From positions 1 to 64,000 of the forward strand of contig CAZGUH010000001.1 in the NCBI GenBank assembly GCA_964529005.1: a DNA stretch of 64,000 nucleotides. The letters run 5' to 3'. Source of the stretch: CAZGUH01 sp964529005. GTDB taxonomy: Bacteria > Actinomycetota > Acidimicrobiia > Acidimicrobiales > Ilumatobacteraceae. How positions within the stretch are numbered: the stretch's first letter is position 1; the number at the start of each line of letters is the position of its first letter. The notes below the pieces were generated by a model, which searched no databases, had not been told where the DNA came from, and saw only the letters and a program-made list of their open reading frames with translations. This document shows, piece by piece, positions 1 through 8,712 of the stretch. Both the position numbers and the translations under genes were made by a program.

Positions 1-1
1 G

Positions 2-553
2 CTAGAGGGCGAACGGCGAGCGCGTCCACAACTCGCCGGTGTCGTTGCGCCCGTTGGAGGTGGGAACCCCACCGAGCTCGACCACTTCGAGCGGGCCGGG
101 GAAGCCGCGCAGCTCGATCGCGCCGTGCGTGGCGGCGGTGCACCCGGCGGGCAGCTTCTCGAGCTGCATCGCGGGCATCAGGGTTTCGAACGGTCCGGCG
201 ATGTCGCACAGCCGCGCGGCCATGTTGACGGCGGATCCGATGTAGTCGTCGCCCTCGAACAGCAGCGCATGGCCCGTGGCGATGCCCACGCGCAGCGACA
301 GCGGCGCGCACACCTCGGCGGACCGGTGCTGGAGGTCGAGCGCGAAGGCGATGGCGTCGTGCTGGTCGACCGCCACGACCATGCAGCCGTCGCCGAGCCA
401 CTTGGCGATGCGGACGCCGTGCTCGCTGGCCGCATCGCGGGTGATCGACCGGAACGCGCTGAGCAGGCGGCCGGCGGCGTCGTCGCCGAACGCGGCGGTG
501 TAGTTGGTGAAGCCGGACAGGTCGACGAAGGCGAACGTCCGCGGCACACGCAT
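2..553 (-). CDS. Class III adenylate/guanylate cyclase domain protein
   Basis: A single-domain soluble cyclase of 183 residues that should convert ATP or GTP to the 3',5'-cyclic nucleotide. Both metal-binding aspartates are visible (DLSGFT, Asp11; KWLGDG, Asp55), as is the transition-state pair in VNMAAR (Asn110, Arg114), so the half-site is complete and a homodimer should be active. The Lys51 before GDG fits purine recognition. An ATG 60 nt further upstream is possible, but TATTCT lies 6 nt before the ATG at 553, which fits a leaderless start there. It is divergent from the VWA gene. The effector pathway is not visible. Confidence 0.85.
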   Translation of the reverse strand: MRVPRTFAFVDLSGFTNYTAAFGDDAAGRLLSAFRSITRDAASEHGVRIAKWLGDGCMVVAVDQHDAIAFALDLQHRSAEVCAPLSLRVGIATGHALLFEGDDYIGSAVNMAARLCDIAGPFETLMPAMQLEKLPAGCTAATHGAIELRGFPGPLEVVELGGVPTSNGRNDTGELWTRSPFAL

Positions 554-559
554 GGGCCA

Positions 560-565
560 AGAATA
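560..565 (-). promoter_or_regulatory. -10 element of the cyclase gene (leaderless)
   Basis: TATTCT on the minus strand sits 6 nt before the ATG at 553. It supports the shorter start of the cyclase and a transcript that begins at or next to the start codon. Confidence 0.5.
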
Positions 566-632
566 CGCGGGACGTCGCAGGGCGCGTGATCGGATTCCGA
601 GGAGCGCGAGCACCAGGCTCGACCCGGGGGGA

Positions 633-638
633 TAGCGT
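633..638 (+). promoter_or_regulatory. -10 element of the VWA gene (leaderless)
   Basis: TAGCGT is 6 nt before the ATG at 645. It faces away from the cyclase promoter, about 70 bp apart. Confidence 0.45.
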
Positions 639-644
639 CACGCC

Positions 645-2687
645 ATGGCAGCGCGCTTCGTCTACTCCCGTTGGGACGGCACGCAGAAGGGGTTCCAGCT
701 CGACGCCGACGGCCTCTTCGAGGAGATCACCGACGAGCTGCTCTACCACGGCGACCTCAACAGCGCGTTGCGGCGGCTGATGCAGCAGGGCATGCGCGAC
801 CGCAACGGTGAGCGCATCCAGGGGTTGCGCGAGATGATGGAGCGGCTGCGCTCGGCGCGCCAGGAGCGGCTCGAGCGGGGTGACCTCGGCGGGGTGTACA
901 GCGAGATCGCCGAGGAGCTGGACGACATCGTCGACGAGGAGCGCCACGGCATCGAGAACGCCACCCGCGCGGCGGAGGCGAGCGGCGACGAGCGGCGCGC
1001 CGAGACCGCCCGTTCCGCCGCCGCGGAGCGCAACTTCCGCCTCGACATGCTGCCCGACGACCTCGCCGGCAAGGTGCGCGAGCTCCAGGCGTACGACTTC
1101 GAGAGCGCCGAAGCGCGTCAACGGTTCGAGCAGCTGATCGATCGCTTGCGCGAGCAGGTCATGCAGCAGATGGTCGACCAGATGTCCGGGGCGATGCAGA
1201 ACATGTCGCCCGGCGACATGCAGCGGATGAAGGACATGCTCGCCGCGCTCAACGAGATGCTGGCCAAGCGCCAGCGGGGCGAGGACCCCGAGTTCGAGCG
1301 GTTCATGGAGCAGTTCGGCGACTTCTTCCCCGAGGACCCGAAGACGCTCGACGAGCTGCTCGAGATCATGGCGCAGCGCATGGCGGCGATGCAGGCGATG
1401 CTGAACAGCATGACGCCCGAGCAGCGGGCGCAGCTCCAGCAGCTCGCCGAGCAGCTGATGGAGGACATGGACCTGCGCTGGCAGATCGATCAGCTCGGGC
1501 AGAACCTGCGCCAGATGTTCCCGCAGATGTCGTGGAACCGCAGCTTCGACTTCGAGGGCCAGGATCCGATGGGTTTCGGTCAGGCGATGCAGACGATGCA
1601 GGAGCTCGGCGAGCTCGACGCGCTGGAGAATCTGCTGCGCAACGCCACGTCCCCCGGCGCGCTCGCAGAGGCCGACATGGAGCGCGTGCGCCACCTGATG
1701 GGCGACGACACCGCACGGTCGCTCGAACGCCTGGCCGAGCTGGCCAAGATGCTCGAGGACGCCGGCCTCATCCACCAGAAGGAAGGGCGGCTCGAGCTCA
1801 CCCCCAAGGGTCTGCGCCGCATCGGCTCGAACGCCCTGCGCGATCTGTTCGGCAAGCTCGCCAAGGACAAGTTGGGCAACCACCAGACGAACCGCCTCGG
1901 GCAGGGCCACGAGCGCACGTACGACACCAAGCCGTACGAGTTCGGCGATCCGTTCCATCTCGATCTGCACCGCACGATCCGCAACGCGCTGCGCCGGAGG
2001 TCGTCGTTGCCGGCGGGCGATCCTGGCCGCATGGGCACACCCGTGCGGCTCGATCCCGAGGATTTCGAGATCGAGCGCACCGAGCAGATGACCCGCTCGT
2101 CGACCGTCCTGATGCTCGACCTGTCACTGTCGATGCCGATGCGCGACAACTTCCTCCCGGCGAAGAAGGTCGCGATGGCGCTGCATTCGCTGATCACCAG
2201 CCAGTACCCGCGCGACTACATGGGCATCGTCGGTTTCAGCGAGGTCGCTCGTGTGCTCACCGCCGACCAGCTGCCCGAGGTGAGCTGGGACTTCGTCTAC
2301 GGCACCAACATGCAGCACGGCTTCGCGCTCGCCCGCCAACTGCTCAACCGCCAGAGCGGCACGAAGCAGATCATCATGATCACCGACGGCGAGCCGACCG
2401 CTCACATCACGCCGACCGGTGAGGTGTTCTTCAACTACCCGCCCGTGTCCGAAACCGTGGAAGCGACGTTGCGGGAGGTCGTGCGCTGCACGCGCGACGG
2501 CATTCGCATCAACACGTTCATGCTCGACGCCACCAGCTCGTTGACGTCGTTCATCGAGCGGTTGTCGGCGATCAACCGCGGGCGGGCGTTCTTCACGACG
2601 CCCGAGACGCTCGGTGATTACGTGCTCGTCGACTTCATCGAGCACAAACGCCAGCTCGCCCGCGGCCGCGGGCGCCGCGCCAGCTGA
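645..2687 (+). CDS. VWA (von Willebrand factor A) domain protein
   Basis: A 680-residue protein. Roughly residues 1-470 are charged and helical, with Met/Gln-rich stretches near residues 165-290. A VWA domain occupies about 480-660. Its metal-ion-dependent adhesion site is intact: DLSLS near residue 490, GTNM, and TDGEPT. Such proteins usually act with a MoxR-type AAA+ ATPase as metal-chelatase-like or chaperone pairs; no such ATPase lies in the window. There is no signal peptide, so it is likely cytoplasmic. The exact function is unknown. Confidence 0.85.
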   Translation: MAARFVYSRWDGTQKGFQLDADGLFEEITDELLYHGDLNSALRRLMQQGMRDRNGERIQGLREMMERLRSARQERLERGDLGGVYSEIAEELDDIVDEERHGIENATRAAEASGDERRAETARSAAAERNFRLDMLPDDLAGKVRELQAYDFESAEARQRFEQLIDRLREQVMQQMVDQMSGAMQNMSPGDMQRMKDMLAALNEMLAKRQRGEDPEFERFMEQFGDFFPEDPKTLDELLEIMAQRMAAMQAMLNSMTPEQRAQLQQLAEQLMEDMDLRWQIDQLGQNLRQMFPQMSWNRSFDFEGQDPMGFGQAMQTMQELGELDALENLLRNATSPGALAEADMERVRHLMGDDTARSLERLAELAKMLEDAGLIHQKEGRLELTPKGLRRIGSNALRDLFGKLAKDKLGNHQTNRLGQGHERTYDTKPYEFGDPFHLDLHRTIRNALRRRSSLPAGDPGRMGTPVRLDPEDFEIERTEQMTRSSTVLMLDLSLSMPMRDNFLPAKKVAMALHSLITSQYPRDYMGIVGFSEVARVLTADQLPEVSWDFVYGTNMQHGFALARQLLNRQSGTKQIIMITDGEPTAHITPTGEVFFNYPPVSETVEATLREVVRCTRDGIRINTFMLDATSSLTSFIERLSAINRGRAFFTTPETLGDYVLVDFIEHKRQLARGRGRRAS

Positions 2688-2879
2688 CCGGCATTTTCGG
2701 CGCCGTCGAGGCGGCTGGAGAGACCCTGATCGTGGGTTTGTGAAATCCCCTCTTGCGCTCAGCCGATGTGATAGGGGACAATGACATCGCTGTAATTACA
2801 CCGACGTTCTGCAGCATCCCACGGGCGCTGTTCCCATCACGGAGGCGTCAGAGGCCGACAGGCAGGGAGGCCGACCACC
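2688..2879 (+). promoter_or_regulatory. Leader/promoter region of the first whiB-like gene
   Basis: This gap of 192 bp contains a comparatively AT-rich patch near 2735-2800 (including TAATTA around 2790) that probably holds the promoter. A Shine-Dalgarno-like GGGAGG lies about 10 nt before the ATG at 2880. Unlike most first genes here, this one appears to have a long 5' leader. I could not place -35/-10 boxes with certainty. Confidence 0.35.
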
Positions 2880-3149
2880 ATGCACCACGACGACGACATC
2901 GACGACCGCAGCTGGCAGGACGAGGCGAACTGTCTCGGGGTGGACCCCGATCTCTTCTTTCCCGAGCGGGGCGCGTCGACCCGTGAGGCAAAGGAGGTGT
3001 GCCGTGGCTGCGTCGTGCGGCTGGAGTGCCTCGAGTACGCGCTCGACAACGGTGAGAAGTTCGGCATCTGGGGCGGCCTCAGCGAGCGCGAGCGTCGCCG
3101 GCTGCGCAGGGCGCGCCAGCAGGCCATGCGCCGCACCGCGTCCGCCTGA
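2880..3149 (+). CDS. WhiB-family Fe-S transcriptional regulator
   Basis: An 89-residue WhiB-like protein. The four conserved cysteines that bind a [4Fe-4S] cluster are present (one in ANCLG, two in VCRGC, one in LECLE), followed by the family turn FGIWGGLSERERR and an Arg-rich DNA-binding tail. WhiB proteins occur only in actinobacteria and their phages. They respond to O2, NO or redox state and usually act bound to the principal sigma factor. A second member lies at 3512-3766. The subfamily cannot be fixed from sequence alone. Confidence 0.95.
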   Translation: MHHDDDIDDRSWQDEANCLGVDPDLFFPERGASTREAKEVCRGCVVRLECLEYALDNGEKFGIWGGLSERERRRLRRARQQAMRRTASA

Positions 3150-3210
3150 TCTCACTGCATCGGGCCGCGGAACGCCCGGGGCCGCCCTGACGGCTCTCAG
3201 GGGCCGCTGG

Positions 3211-3216
3211 TAGGCT
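3211..3216 (+). promoter_or_regulatory. -10 element of tatA (leaderless)
   Basis: TAGGCT is 6 nt before the ATG at 3223. Confidence 0.45.
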
Positions 3217-3222
3217 CACCCC

Positions 3223-3408
3223 ATGCTTGCGTTTCTCGACCCGCCCGAGATCGTTCTGATCGTGGTGGTCGTGCTGGTGCTCTTCGGTGGCTCGCAGCTG
3301 CCGAAGTTGGCACGGAACCTCGGTCAGGCCCAGAAGGAGTTCAAGAAAGGGCTTGCCGAAGGTCAGAAGGACGACGCGGCGAGCGACACGGTCGCCGACA
3401 AGAGCTGA
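3223..3408 (+). CDS. tatA: Sec-independent (twin-arginine) translocase subunit TatA
   Basis: A 61-residue TatA. There is one N-terminal membrane helix (about residues 7-22), then the FGG hinge, the amphipathic helix starting with LPKLARNLGQAQKEFKKG, and an acidic tail. TatA oligomers form the pore that passes folded proteins, often cofactor-bearing redox enzymes, across the membrane. No tatB or tatC is nearby, so it must work with subunits encoded elsewhere. It appears to be transcribed alone and ends at the hairpin at 3461-3492. Confidence 0.93.
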   Translation: MLAFLDPPEIVLIVVVVLVLFGGSQLPKLARNLGQAQKEFKKGLAEGQKDDAASDTVADKS

Positions 3409-3460
3409 CCCGCAGCCGGTTCGCGCCGCGCCGGGTCACCCGCGCCGGGCGATGATGTGA

Positions 3461-3492
3461 GACGACGCCCCGGGTTCGCCCGGGGCGTCGTC
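3461..3492. terminator. Perfect 14-bp hairpin, bidirectional terminator
   Basis: GACGACGCCCCGGG, a TTCG tetraloop, then CCCGGGGCGTCGTC form an uninterrupted 14-bp stem. It lies between the convergent tatA and second whiB gene, so it can end both transcripts. There is no U-tract, as is usual for high-GC actinobacteria. Confidence 0.8.
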
Positions 3493-3511
3493 GCGCCAGA
3501 TCAGAGTGGGA

Positions 3512-3766
3512 TCAGCTGGACGACACGCTGATGCGTCGACGCTTGAGGATGCGCCGGCGCTCACGCTCCGAGCATGCGCCCCACACACCGTGTTCGATGC
3601 GATGTTCGAGCGCGTGCTCGAGGCACGGCTCGATGACCGGGCAGGTGGCGCAGATCTTGCGCGCCCGATCGACTCCAACGCCGTCGGACGGGAAGAACAC
3701 GGCGGGGGGGTAGTTCCGGCAGCTGCCCTGGGACATCCAGGCGGTGTCGGTCTCGACGTCGTGCAT
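3512..3766 (-). CDS. WhiB-family Fe-S transcriptional regulator (second copy)
   Basis: An 84-residue WhiB-like protein. The cluster cysteines are in GSCRNY, ICATC and PCLEHA, and the HGVWGACSERERRR turn precedes a basic tail (LKRRR). An upstream in-frame ATG would add 105 residues of non-conserved sequence; I chose the ATG at 3766, which begins MHDVE and follows a GGAG. An extra Cys in the turn (WGAC rather than WGG) differs from the paralogue at 2880. It is convergent with tatA. Confidence 0.92.
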   Translation of the reverse strand: MHDVETDTAWMSQGSCRNYPPAVFFPSDGVGVDRARKICATCPVIEPCLEHALEHRIEHGVWGACSERERRRILKRRRISVSSS

Positions 3767-4037
3767 TCGAACTCCGTTCTCGATCACGCTGCGCGTGGTT
3801 CCGCCCGCACAACCGGGGCTTGCGGCCGACCCCCACGTCACTCCCTCTGACGTTGCTGACGCTGCCGGTGTATGACGTCTCCGGCGAGGTATCGGTTCCC
3901 AAGATCCCGCGATCGGCAAACTGTCTACCACGCCGATTCCGTGTGGCCAAGGAGAGCTGGCCCCACAGCGAGCGACAGCCGTCACCCGCATGGCCACCGG
4001 TAGGCTGGCCGACCACCCGATCGAGAGGGAGAGCCCG
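3767..4037. other. Intergenic region between whiB (-) and a small hypothetical gene (+)
   Basis: A 271-bp divergent gap. On the plus strand TAGGCT at 4001-4006 is a likely -10 for the gene at 4038, giving a leader of about 25 nt with GAGAGGGAG as ribosome site. The whiB promoter must also lie here, but I could not assign it. Open frames through this region show no conserved protein features. Confidence 0.4.
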
Positions 4038-4298
4038 ATGAGCGACATTGCGACCGAGCCGCCGCGCGCGCACGCCCGCATCGTCTACCTCGGTCCCGTG
4101 TCCCCCCACTGGGAGGTCTACGGCGACTATGGCGACCGCGCCGTCATCGACGAGTTCCGGGCCCGAGTCCTCGCCCGCTTGGTGCTGCTGCCGCGTGACG
4201 ACCCGCAGTTCCGCCGCAACCGTGAGCGCATCGTGCGCGACGCGGAGCGCGAGGGCATCTCGATCGAATGGGATCTGGGCCGGCCGGAAGAGGAGTGA
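4038..4298 (+). CDS. Conserved hypothetical protein, 86 aa
   Basis: A small soluble protein rich in Arg and Asp, with no signal peptide or membrane segment. Notable patches are RIVYLGPVSPHWEV near residue 14 and PQFRRNRERIVRDAE near residue 58. I do not recognise a catalytic motif. The ATG at 4038 follows GAGAGGGAG at good spacing; an in-frame ATG at 3990 would precede the promoter-like TAGGCT and is unlikely. It is followed 96 bp later by ppk, which has its own promoter. It resembles actinobacterial conserved hypotheticals, and its role is unknown. Confidence 0.7.
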   Translation: MSDIATEPPRAHARIVYLGPVSPHWEVYGDYGDRAVIDEFRARVLARLVLLPRDDPQFRRNRERIVRDAEREGISIEWDLGRPEEE

Positions 4299-4382
4299 CC
4301 GACCCGGCGTCGCGACGGTGACCGCCACCGCGATCGCGCCACGCCGCCACAAAGGGTCGTTCCATACGCCCTGAGCTGGTTC

Positions 4383-4388
4383 TATCCT
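4383..4388 (+). promoter_or_regulatory. -10 element of ppk (leaderless)
   Basis: TATCCT is 6 nt before the ATG at 4395. No PHO box like the one before pstS is evident here. Confidence 0.45.
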
Positions 4389-4394
4389 TCCCGG

Positions 4395-6458
4395 ATGGAC
4401 ACGCTCTTCCTCAACCGCGAGCTCAGCTGGCTCGACTTCAACGAGCGCGTCCTGTCGCTGGCGGCCGAAGAGGGGATTCCGCTGCTGGAGCGCGCCAAGT
4501 TCGTCGCCATCTTCTCCGCCAACCTCGACGAGTTCTTCCAGGTCCGCGTCGCCGCGCTGAAGGATCAGGTGGCGGCGGACGTCGTCAGCCCGACCGTCGA
4601 CGGCCGCACGGCCGCCCAGCAGCTGGTCGAGATCGGCGATCGCGTCGAAGCGCTCGTCGCCCAGCAGGAGCGCCTGATCGCCGACCGGCTGCTCCCCGCC
4701 CTCGACGCGGTGGGCATCTCGATCACCAGCTGGGATGCGCTCGACCACGACGACCGCAAGGCGATGCAGGAGTTCTTCGACAGCCGGGTGTTCCCGGTGC
4801 TCACCCCGCTCGCGGTCGACCCGGCGCACCCGTTTCCGTACATCTCCAACATGGCGCTGAACCTCGCCGCGATGGTGCGCGACCCGGAGACCGGCGAGCG
4901 GCGGTTCGCCCGGGTGAAGGTGCCGACCGTCTTCCCCCGCCTCGTGCCGCTGCCCGACGGCCGGCGCTTCCTGCCCGTCGAGCAGCTGATCGCCGCTCAG
5001 CTGCACACGCTGTTCATCGGGATGCTGGTGGAAGAGGTGGCGACGTTCCGCGTCACCCGCAACGCCGACCTGACCTTGGAGGAGGAAGAGGCCGACGACC
5101 TGCTCGCCGCGGTCGAGCTCGAGCTGCGGCGTCGCCGTTTCGGCCGCGCCGTGCGACTCGAAGCGCAGTCGACGATCAGTCGCGAGATGCTCGATCTGCT
5201 GCTGCGCGAGCTCGACCTGGAGCATGGCGACGTGTCGCTCCACAGCGCGCCGATCGATCTCACCTGCCTGTTCCAGCTCCATGCGCTCGATCGGCCGGAG
5301 CTGAAGGACCGTCCCTGGCCGCCTCTCACCGCAGGTCGGCTGGCGGCCGCGGAGGAAGCCGACCGCAGCATCTTCTCCGTCGTGCGCGAGCGGGCGTTGC
5401 TCGTCCACCACCCGTACGAGAGCTTCGCCAGCAGCACCGAGGCGTTCATCGCCCAAGCGGCCGACGATCCGCTGGTGCAGAGCATCAAGATCACGCTCTA
5501 CCGCGCGGGCGGCGACAGCCCGATCGCTCGCAGCTTGATCCGCGCCGCCGAGCGCGGCGTGCAGGTCGCCGCGCTGGTCGAGCTCAAGGCCCGCTTCGAC
5601 GAGGCCACGAACGTCACGTGGGCCAAGGAGCTGGAGCGCGCCGGGGTGCACGTCGTCTACGGGCTGGTGGGTCTGAAGACGCACTCGAAGTGCGTGCTCG
5701 TGGTGCGCAACGACGCCGACGGCCTGCGCCGCTACGTGCACATCGGCACCGGGAACTACAACTCGCGCACGGCCCGCACGTACGAAGACCTCGGGTACAT
5801 CACGTGCGATCCGGACATCGGCGGCGACGTCACCCAGCTGTTCAACCATCTCACCGGCTACAGCCGGGCCGCTGACTACCGCACGCTGCTGGTCGCCCCG
5901 CGCGACGTCCGGCCGCGCCTCGTCGAGCTCATCGCCCACGAGGCCGCCTTCGGTGACGAGGGCGCGATCGCCATCAAGGTCAACAGCATCTCTCACCCGG
6001 AGATCATCGAGGCGCTGTACGCAGCGAGCCGAGCGGGTGTGCGCATCGACCTCGTCGTGCGCGGCATCTGCTGCCTGCGAGCGGGCGTCGCGGGGCTGAG
6101 CGAGACGATCCGGGTGCGTTCGCACCTCGGCCGCTACCTGGAGCACTCCCGGATCTACCGGTTCGCCCACGGGCAGTCGGCCGCACCGCGGCCGAGCGGT
6201 GACGGGCCGCTTCACCTCATCGGCAGCGCCGATCTGATGGAGCGCAACCTGGACCGTCGCGTCGAGGTGCTGACACCGGTGACCCACCCCAAGCACCAGG
6301 CATGGCTCGACCAGGTGCTGGAGTTCGTCCTGGCCGACGACGTGGTCGGGTGGGAGCTCGACGACTCCGTCTGGCGGCGGATCGGTCCGCAGGGCGTGTT
6401 CGAGCCGACCGCGCAGCAGCGGATCTACGAATGGGTCTACGCGACCCAGCGGCGCTGA
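4395..6458 (+). CDS. ppk: Polyphosphate kinase 1
   Basis: A 687-residue PPK1, which reversibly transfers the gamma-phosphate of ATP onto polyphosphate. The N-terminus shows the typical NRELSWLDFNERVL. The phosphorylated-histidine region (LKTHSKCVLV) and HIGTGNYNSRTA follow in the C-terminal phospholipase-D-like half, near residues 435-460. The length is normal for the family. Its position directly before pstSCAB-phoU and a two-component system ties phosphate storage to uptake. Confidence 0.96.
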   Translation: MDTLFLNRELSWLDFNERVLSLAAEEGIPLLERAKFVAIFSANLDEFFQVRVAALKDQVAADVVSPTVDGRTAAQQLVEIGDRVEALVAQQERLIADRLLPALDAVGISITSWDALDHDDRKAMQEFFDSRVFPVLTPLAVDPAHPFPYISNMALNLAAMVRDPETGERRFARVKVPTVFPRLVPLPDGRRFLPVEQLIAAQLHTLFIGMLVEEVATFRVTRNADLTLEEEEADDLLAAVELELRRRRFGRAVRLEAQSTISREMLDLLLRELDLEHGDVSLHSAPIDLTCLFQLHALDRPELKDRPWPPLTAGRLAAAEEADRSIFSVVRERALLVHHPYESFASSTEAFIAQAADDPLVQSIKITLYRAGGDSPIARSLIRAAERGVQVAALVELKARFDEATNVTWAKELERAGVHVVYGLVGLKTHSKCVLVVRNDADGLRRYVHIGTGNYNSRTARTYEDLGYITCDPDIGGDVTQLFNHLTGYSRAADYRTLLVAPRDVRPRLVELIAHEAAFGDEGAIAIKVNSISHPEIIEALYAASRAGVRIDLVVRGICCLRAGVAGLSETIRVRSHLGRYLEHSRIYRFAHGQSAAPRPSGDGPLHLIGSADLMERNLDRRVEVLTPVTHPKHQAWLDQVLEFVLADDVVGWELDDSVWRRIGPQGVFEPTAQQRIYEWVYATQRR

Positions 6459-6480
6459 CTTCGCGATCCATTCGGCTGGC

Positions 6481-6502
6481 GTTCACCTCGCGTTCACCGT
6501 TC
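6481..6502 (+). promoter_or_regulatory. PHO box (PhoP/RegX3 operator) before pstS
   Basis: Two adjacent 11-nt direct repeats, GTTCACCTCGC and GTTCACCGTTC, match the actinobacterial PHO box (GTTCACC-type units with 11-nt periodicity). They lie about 80 bp before the pstS start. The response regulator encoded at 12481 is the obvious candidate to bind here under phosphate limitation. Binding is inferred from the motif. Confidence 0.8.
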
Positions 6503-6579
6503 GACGGGCTCGACGTCACCCGACTTCTCTACGGTGCTTGTGGCATCCCCCATCGCGTCACCGAAGGAGACACGCGCGC

Positions 6580-7692
6580 GTGAACACCGCACGGATCCGG
6601 TCCCGCCGTCAACGCATCGCGACCGCGGCGGTCGCTGCTGCCTCGCTCGTCGGCGCGGCATGCGGCGACGGCAGTGACGATGGCGCCGGCTCGCCGAGCA
6701 GCGGCGCCGGTGCTCCGAGCGCCTTCTCGGATCTGTCGGGTGAGCTGATCGGATCGGGAGCGACGTTCCCCAAGGGCTTCTACGACGAGGCCATCGCCGA
6801 GCTCGCCGACATCGCGCCCGACCTCGTCGTGGAGTACGGCGGAGGCGGCTCCGGCAAGGGCCGCAGCGACCTCCAGGAGGAGCTGGTCGACTTCGCCGGC
6901 ACCGACAGCACGGTCAAGGACGAGGACAAGCCCAACTACGAGGGCGGCGAGTTCCTCTACATCCCGACGGTCATCGCACCGATCACGATGTCCTACAACC
7001 TGCCCGGCGTGCCGGAGTTGCGCCTGTCGCCGGCGACGATCGCGGGCATCTTCCAGCTCGAGATCACGAACTGGAACGACCCGGCGATCGCGGCCGACAA
7101 CGAGGGCGTCGATCTGCCCGATGTGGAGATCGTCGTCGCCCGCCGCGCCGACGGATCGGGCACGACCGACAACTTCTCGCGGTTCCTCGAGGCCGCCGCG
7201 GGCCCCGATGCCACCGGGGAATGGCGGCTCGGCAGCGGCTCGGAGATCGAGTGGCCGGAGGGGACGCAGGCCGGCGACGGCAACAGCGGCGTGGCGCAGA
7301 TCATCAAGGACACCGAAGGGGCGATCGGCTACGTCGACCTCAGCGACGCCAACGCCAACGGCCTGACGTTCGCCGCCGTGCAGAACAAGGCCGGCAACTA
7401 CGTGCTGCCCACCGTCGCGGCCACGCAGGCCGCCGCCGAGGGCGCCGAGATCGACGACGACTTGACGTTCTTCCTCGGCTGGACCGACGGCGAGGAGTCG
7501 TATCCGATCGCCGCCCAGACCTGGATCATCGTCTACGCGACCCAACCCGACCCCGAGGTGGCCGAGCGTCTGAAGGGCTTCCTCACCTACCTGCTGACCG
7601 ACGCCCAGGGCCTCGCGCCGGGCCTGGACTTCGCTCCGCTGCCCGACGGCCTCCGGGCCCAGGCACTGGAGAACATCGCCTCGATCGAGTGA
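6580..7692 (+). CDS. pstS: Phosphate ABC transporter substrate-binding lipoprotein PstS
   Basis: A 370-residue phosphate-binding lipoprotein. The start is GTG at 6580, 10 nt after AAGGAGA, rather than the ATG at 6538. The signal peptide ends in the lipobox LVGAAC (Cys28), followed by a Gly/Ser linker. Phosphate-binding loops GSGATFPKGFYDE and RADGSGTTDNFSRF are present. It delivers phosphate to PstC/PstA. The PHO box upstream makes it the induced first gene of the pst block. Confidence 0.96.
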   Translation: MNTARIRSRRQRIATAAVAAASLVGAACGDGSDDGAGSPSSGAGAPSAFSDLSGELIGSGATFPKGFYDEAIAELADIAPDLVVEYGGGGSGKGRSDLQEELVDFAGTDSTVKDEDKPNYEGGEFLYIPTVIAPITMSYNLPGVPELRLSPATIAGIFQLEITNWNDPAIAADNEGVDLPDVEIVVARRADGSGTTDNFSRFLEAAAGPDATGEWRLGSGSEIEWPEGTQAGDGNSGVAQIIKDTEGAIGYVDLSDANANGLTFAAVQNKAGNYVLPTVAATQAAAEGAEIDDDLTFFLGWTDGEESYPIAAQTWIIVYATQPDPEVAERLKGFLTYLLTDAQGLAPGLDFAPLPDGLRAQALENIASIE

Positions 7693-7725
7693 TCGCCGCC
7701 CGGTCGACGGCTGCCCGCTTCGACC

Positions 7726-7731
7726 TACAAT
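7726..7731 (+). promoter_or_regulatory. Possible internal promoter before pstC
   Basis: TACAAT is close to the consensus -10 and lies in the 63-bp gap between pstS and pstC. A GGAGA ribosome site follows at about 7748. It could give basal transcription of pstCAB-phoU independent of the PHO box. Confidence 0.35.
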
Positions 7732-7755
7732 CGCCCGGTTCGACACAGGAGACTG

Positions 7756-8712
7756 ATGGCCACCCAACGCATCGACCTCACGGCCGAACGACGGATGGCG
7801 GACCGGCTGTTCAAGGGTTCCACCCTGGGAGCCGGTGCGCTGATCCTCGTCATCCTGGTGCTGATCGCGTTCACCGTCAGCCGCAAGTCCGTTCCCGTGT
7901 TCCGGGCCGAGGGCCTCGAGTTCTTCACCGATCGTCGGTGGGCTCCCGCCGACGACACGTACGGGGCGCTGTCGTTCATCTACGGCACCGCGATCACGTC
8001 GCTGATCGCCGTCGTGCTGGCGGTGCCGGTGAGCCTCGGCATCGCGCTGTTCACCACGCAGGTGGCGCCGCCGTGGCTGCGCCGGCCGCTCGTCGCCGTC
8101 ACCGACCTGGTGGCGGTGGTGCCGTCGGTGGTGTTCGGGTTGTGGGGCATCATCTTCCTCGCGCCGCGGCTCGCCGACGGGTACAAGACGGTCCACGGCT
8201 GGTTCGACGGATGGCCAGTGCTCGGCTCGATCTTCGGGCCGGCCTCTGCGGGCCGCACGTTCATGACCGCCGGCCTCATCCTGGCGGTGATGATCACGCC
8301 GATCATCAGCTCGATCGCCCGCGAGGTGATCGACACCTGCCCGCAGACCGACCGCGACGGCGCGTTGGCGCTCGGCGCCACGCGCTGGGAGATGATCACC
8401 GGCGCGGTGCTGCCTCACAGCGCCGGGGGCATCGTCGGCGCCGTGATGCTGGGCCTCGGCCGAGCGATGGGCGAGACGATCGCGGCGGCGTTGGTGATCG
8501 GCTCGTCGACCGCCCTCACGCCGAACGTCTTCGCTGCTGGTGACTCGCTGCCCACCGTGATCGCGTTCCAGTGGGGGGAGGCCACCACCGAGGTGAAGCG
8601 CAGCGCGCTGCTGGCGATGGGGCTCACGTTGTTCCTGATGACGATCGTGGTGAACTTCCTCGCGACCGCGGTCGTCAACCGGGGCCTCCGCCGCGTGCAG
8701 GGAAGCATCTGA
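7756..8712 (+). CDS. pstC: Phosphate ABC transporter permease PstC
   Basis: A 318-residue inner-membrane permease. The first membrane helix is near residues 25-45 and about five more follow. The cytoplasmic EAA-type loop is seen as DRDGALALGATRWEMI, which docks on PstB. It forms the phosphate channel with PstA. Its stop overlaps the pstA start by one base (TGATG), indicating translational coupling. Confidence 0.95.
   Translation: MATQRIDLTAERRMADRLFKGSTLGAGALILVILVLIAFTVSRKSVPVFRAEGLEFFTDRRWAPADDTYGALSFIYGTAITSLIAVVLAVPVSLGIALFTTQVAPPWLRRPLVAVTDLVAVVPSVVFGLWGIIFLAPRLADGYKTVHGWFDGWPVLGSIFGPASAGRTFMTAGLILAVMITPIISSIAREVIDTCPQTDRDGALALGATRWEMITGAVLPHSAGGIVGAVMLGLGRAMGETIAAALVIGSSTALTPNVFAAGDSLPTVIAFQWGEATTEVKRSALLAMGLTLFLMTIVVNFLATAVVNRGLRRVQGSI

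Noticed and set aside
3561..6296. Minus-strand open frame of 911 codons opposite ppk
   Set aside because: It is antisense to ppk and the second whiB, with no recognisable motif and no promoter-like element at its start.
6538..6579. N-terminal extension of PstS from the ATG at 6538
   Set aside because: The extension runs through the ribosome site AAGGAGA, while GTG at 6580 gives a normal lipoprotein signal peptide.
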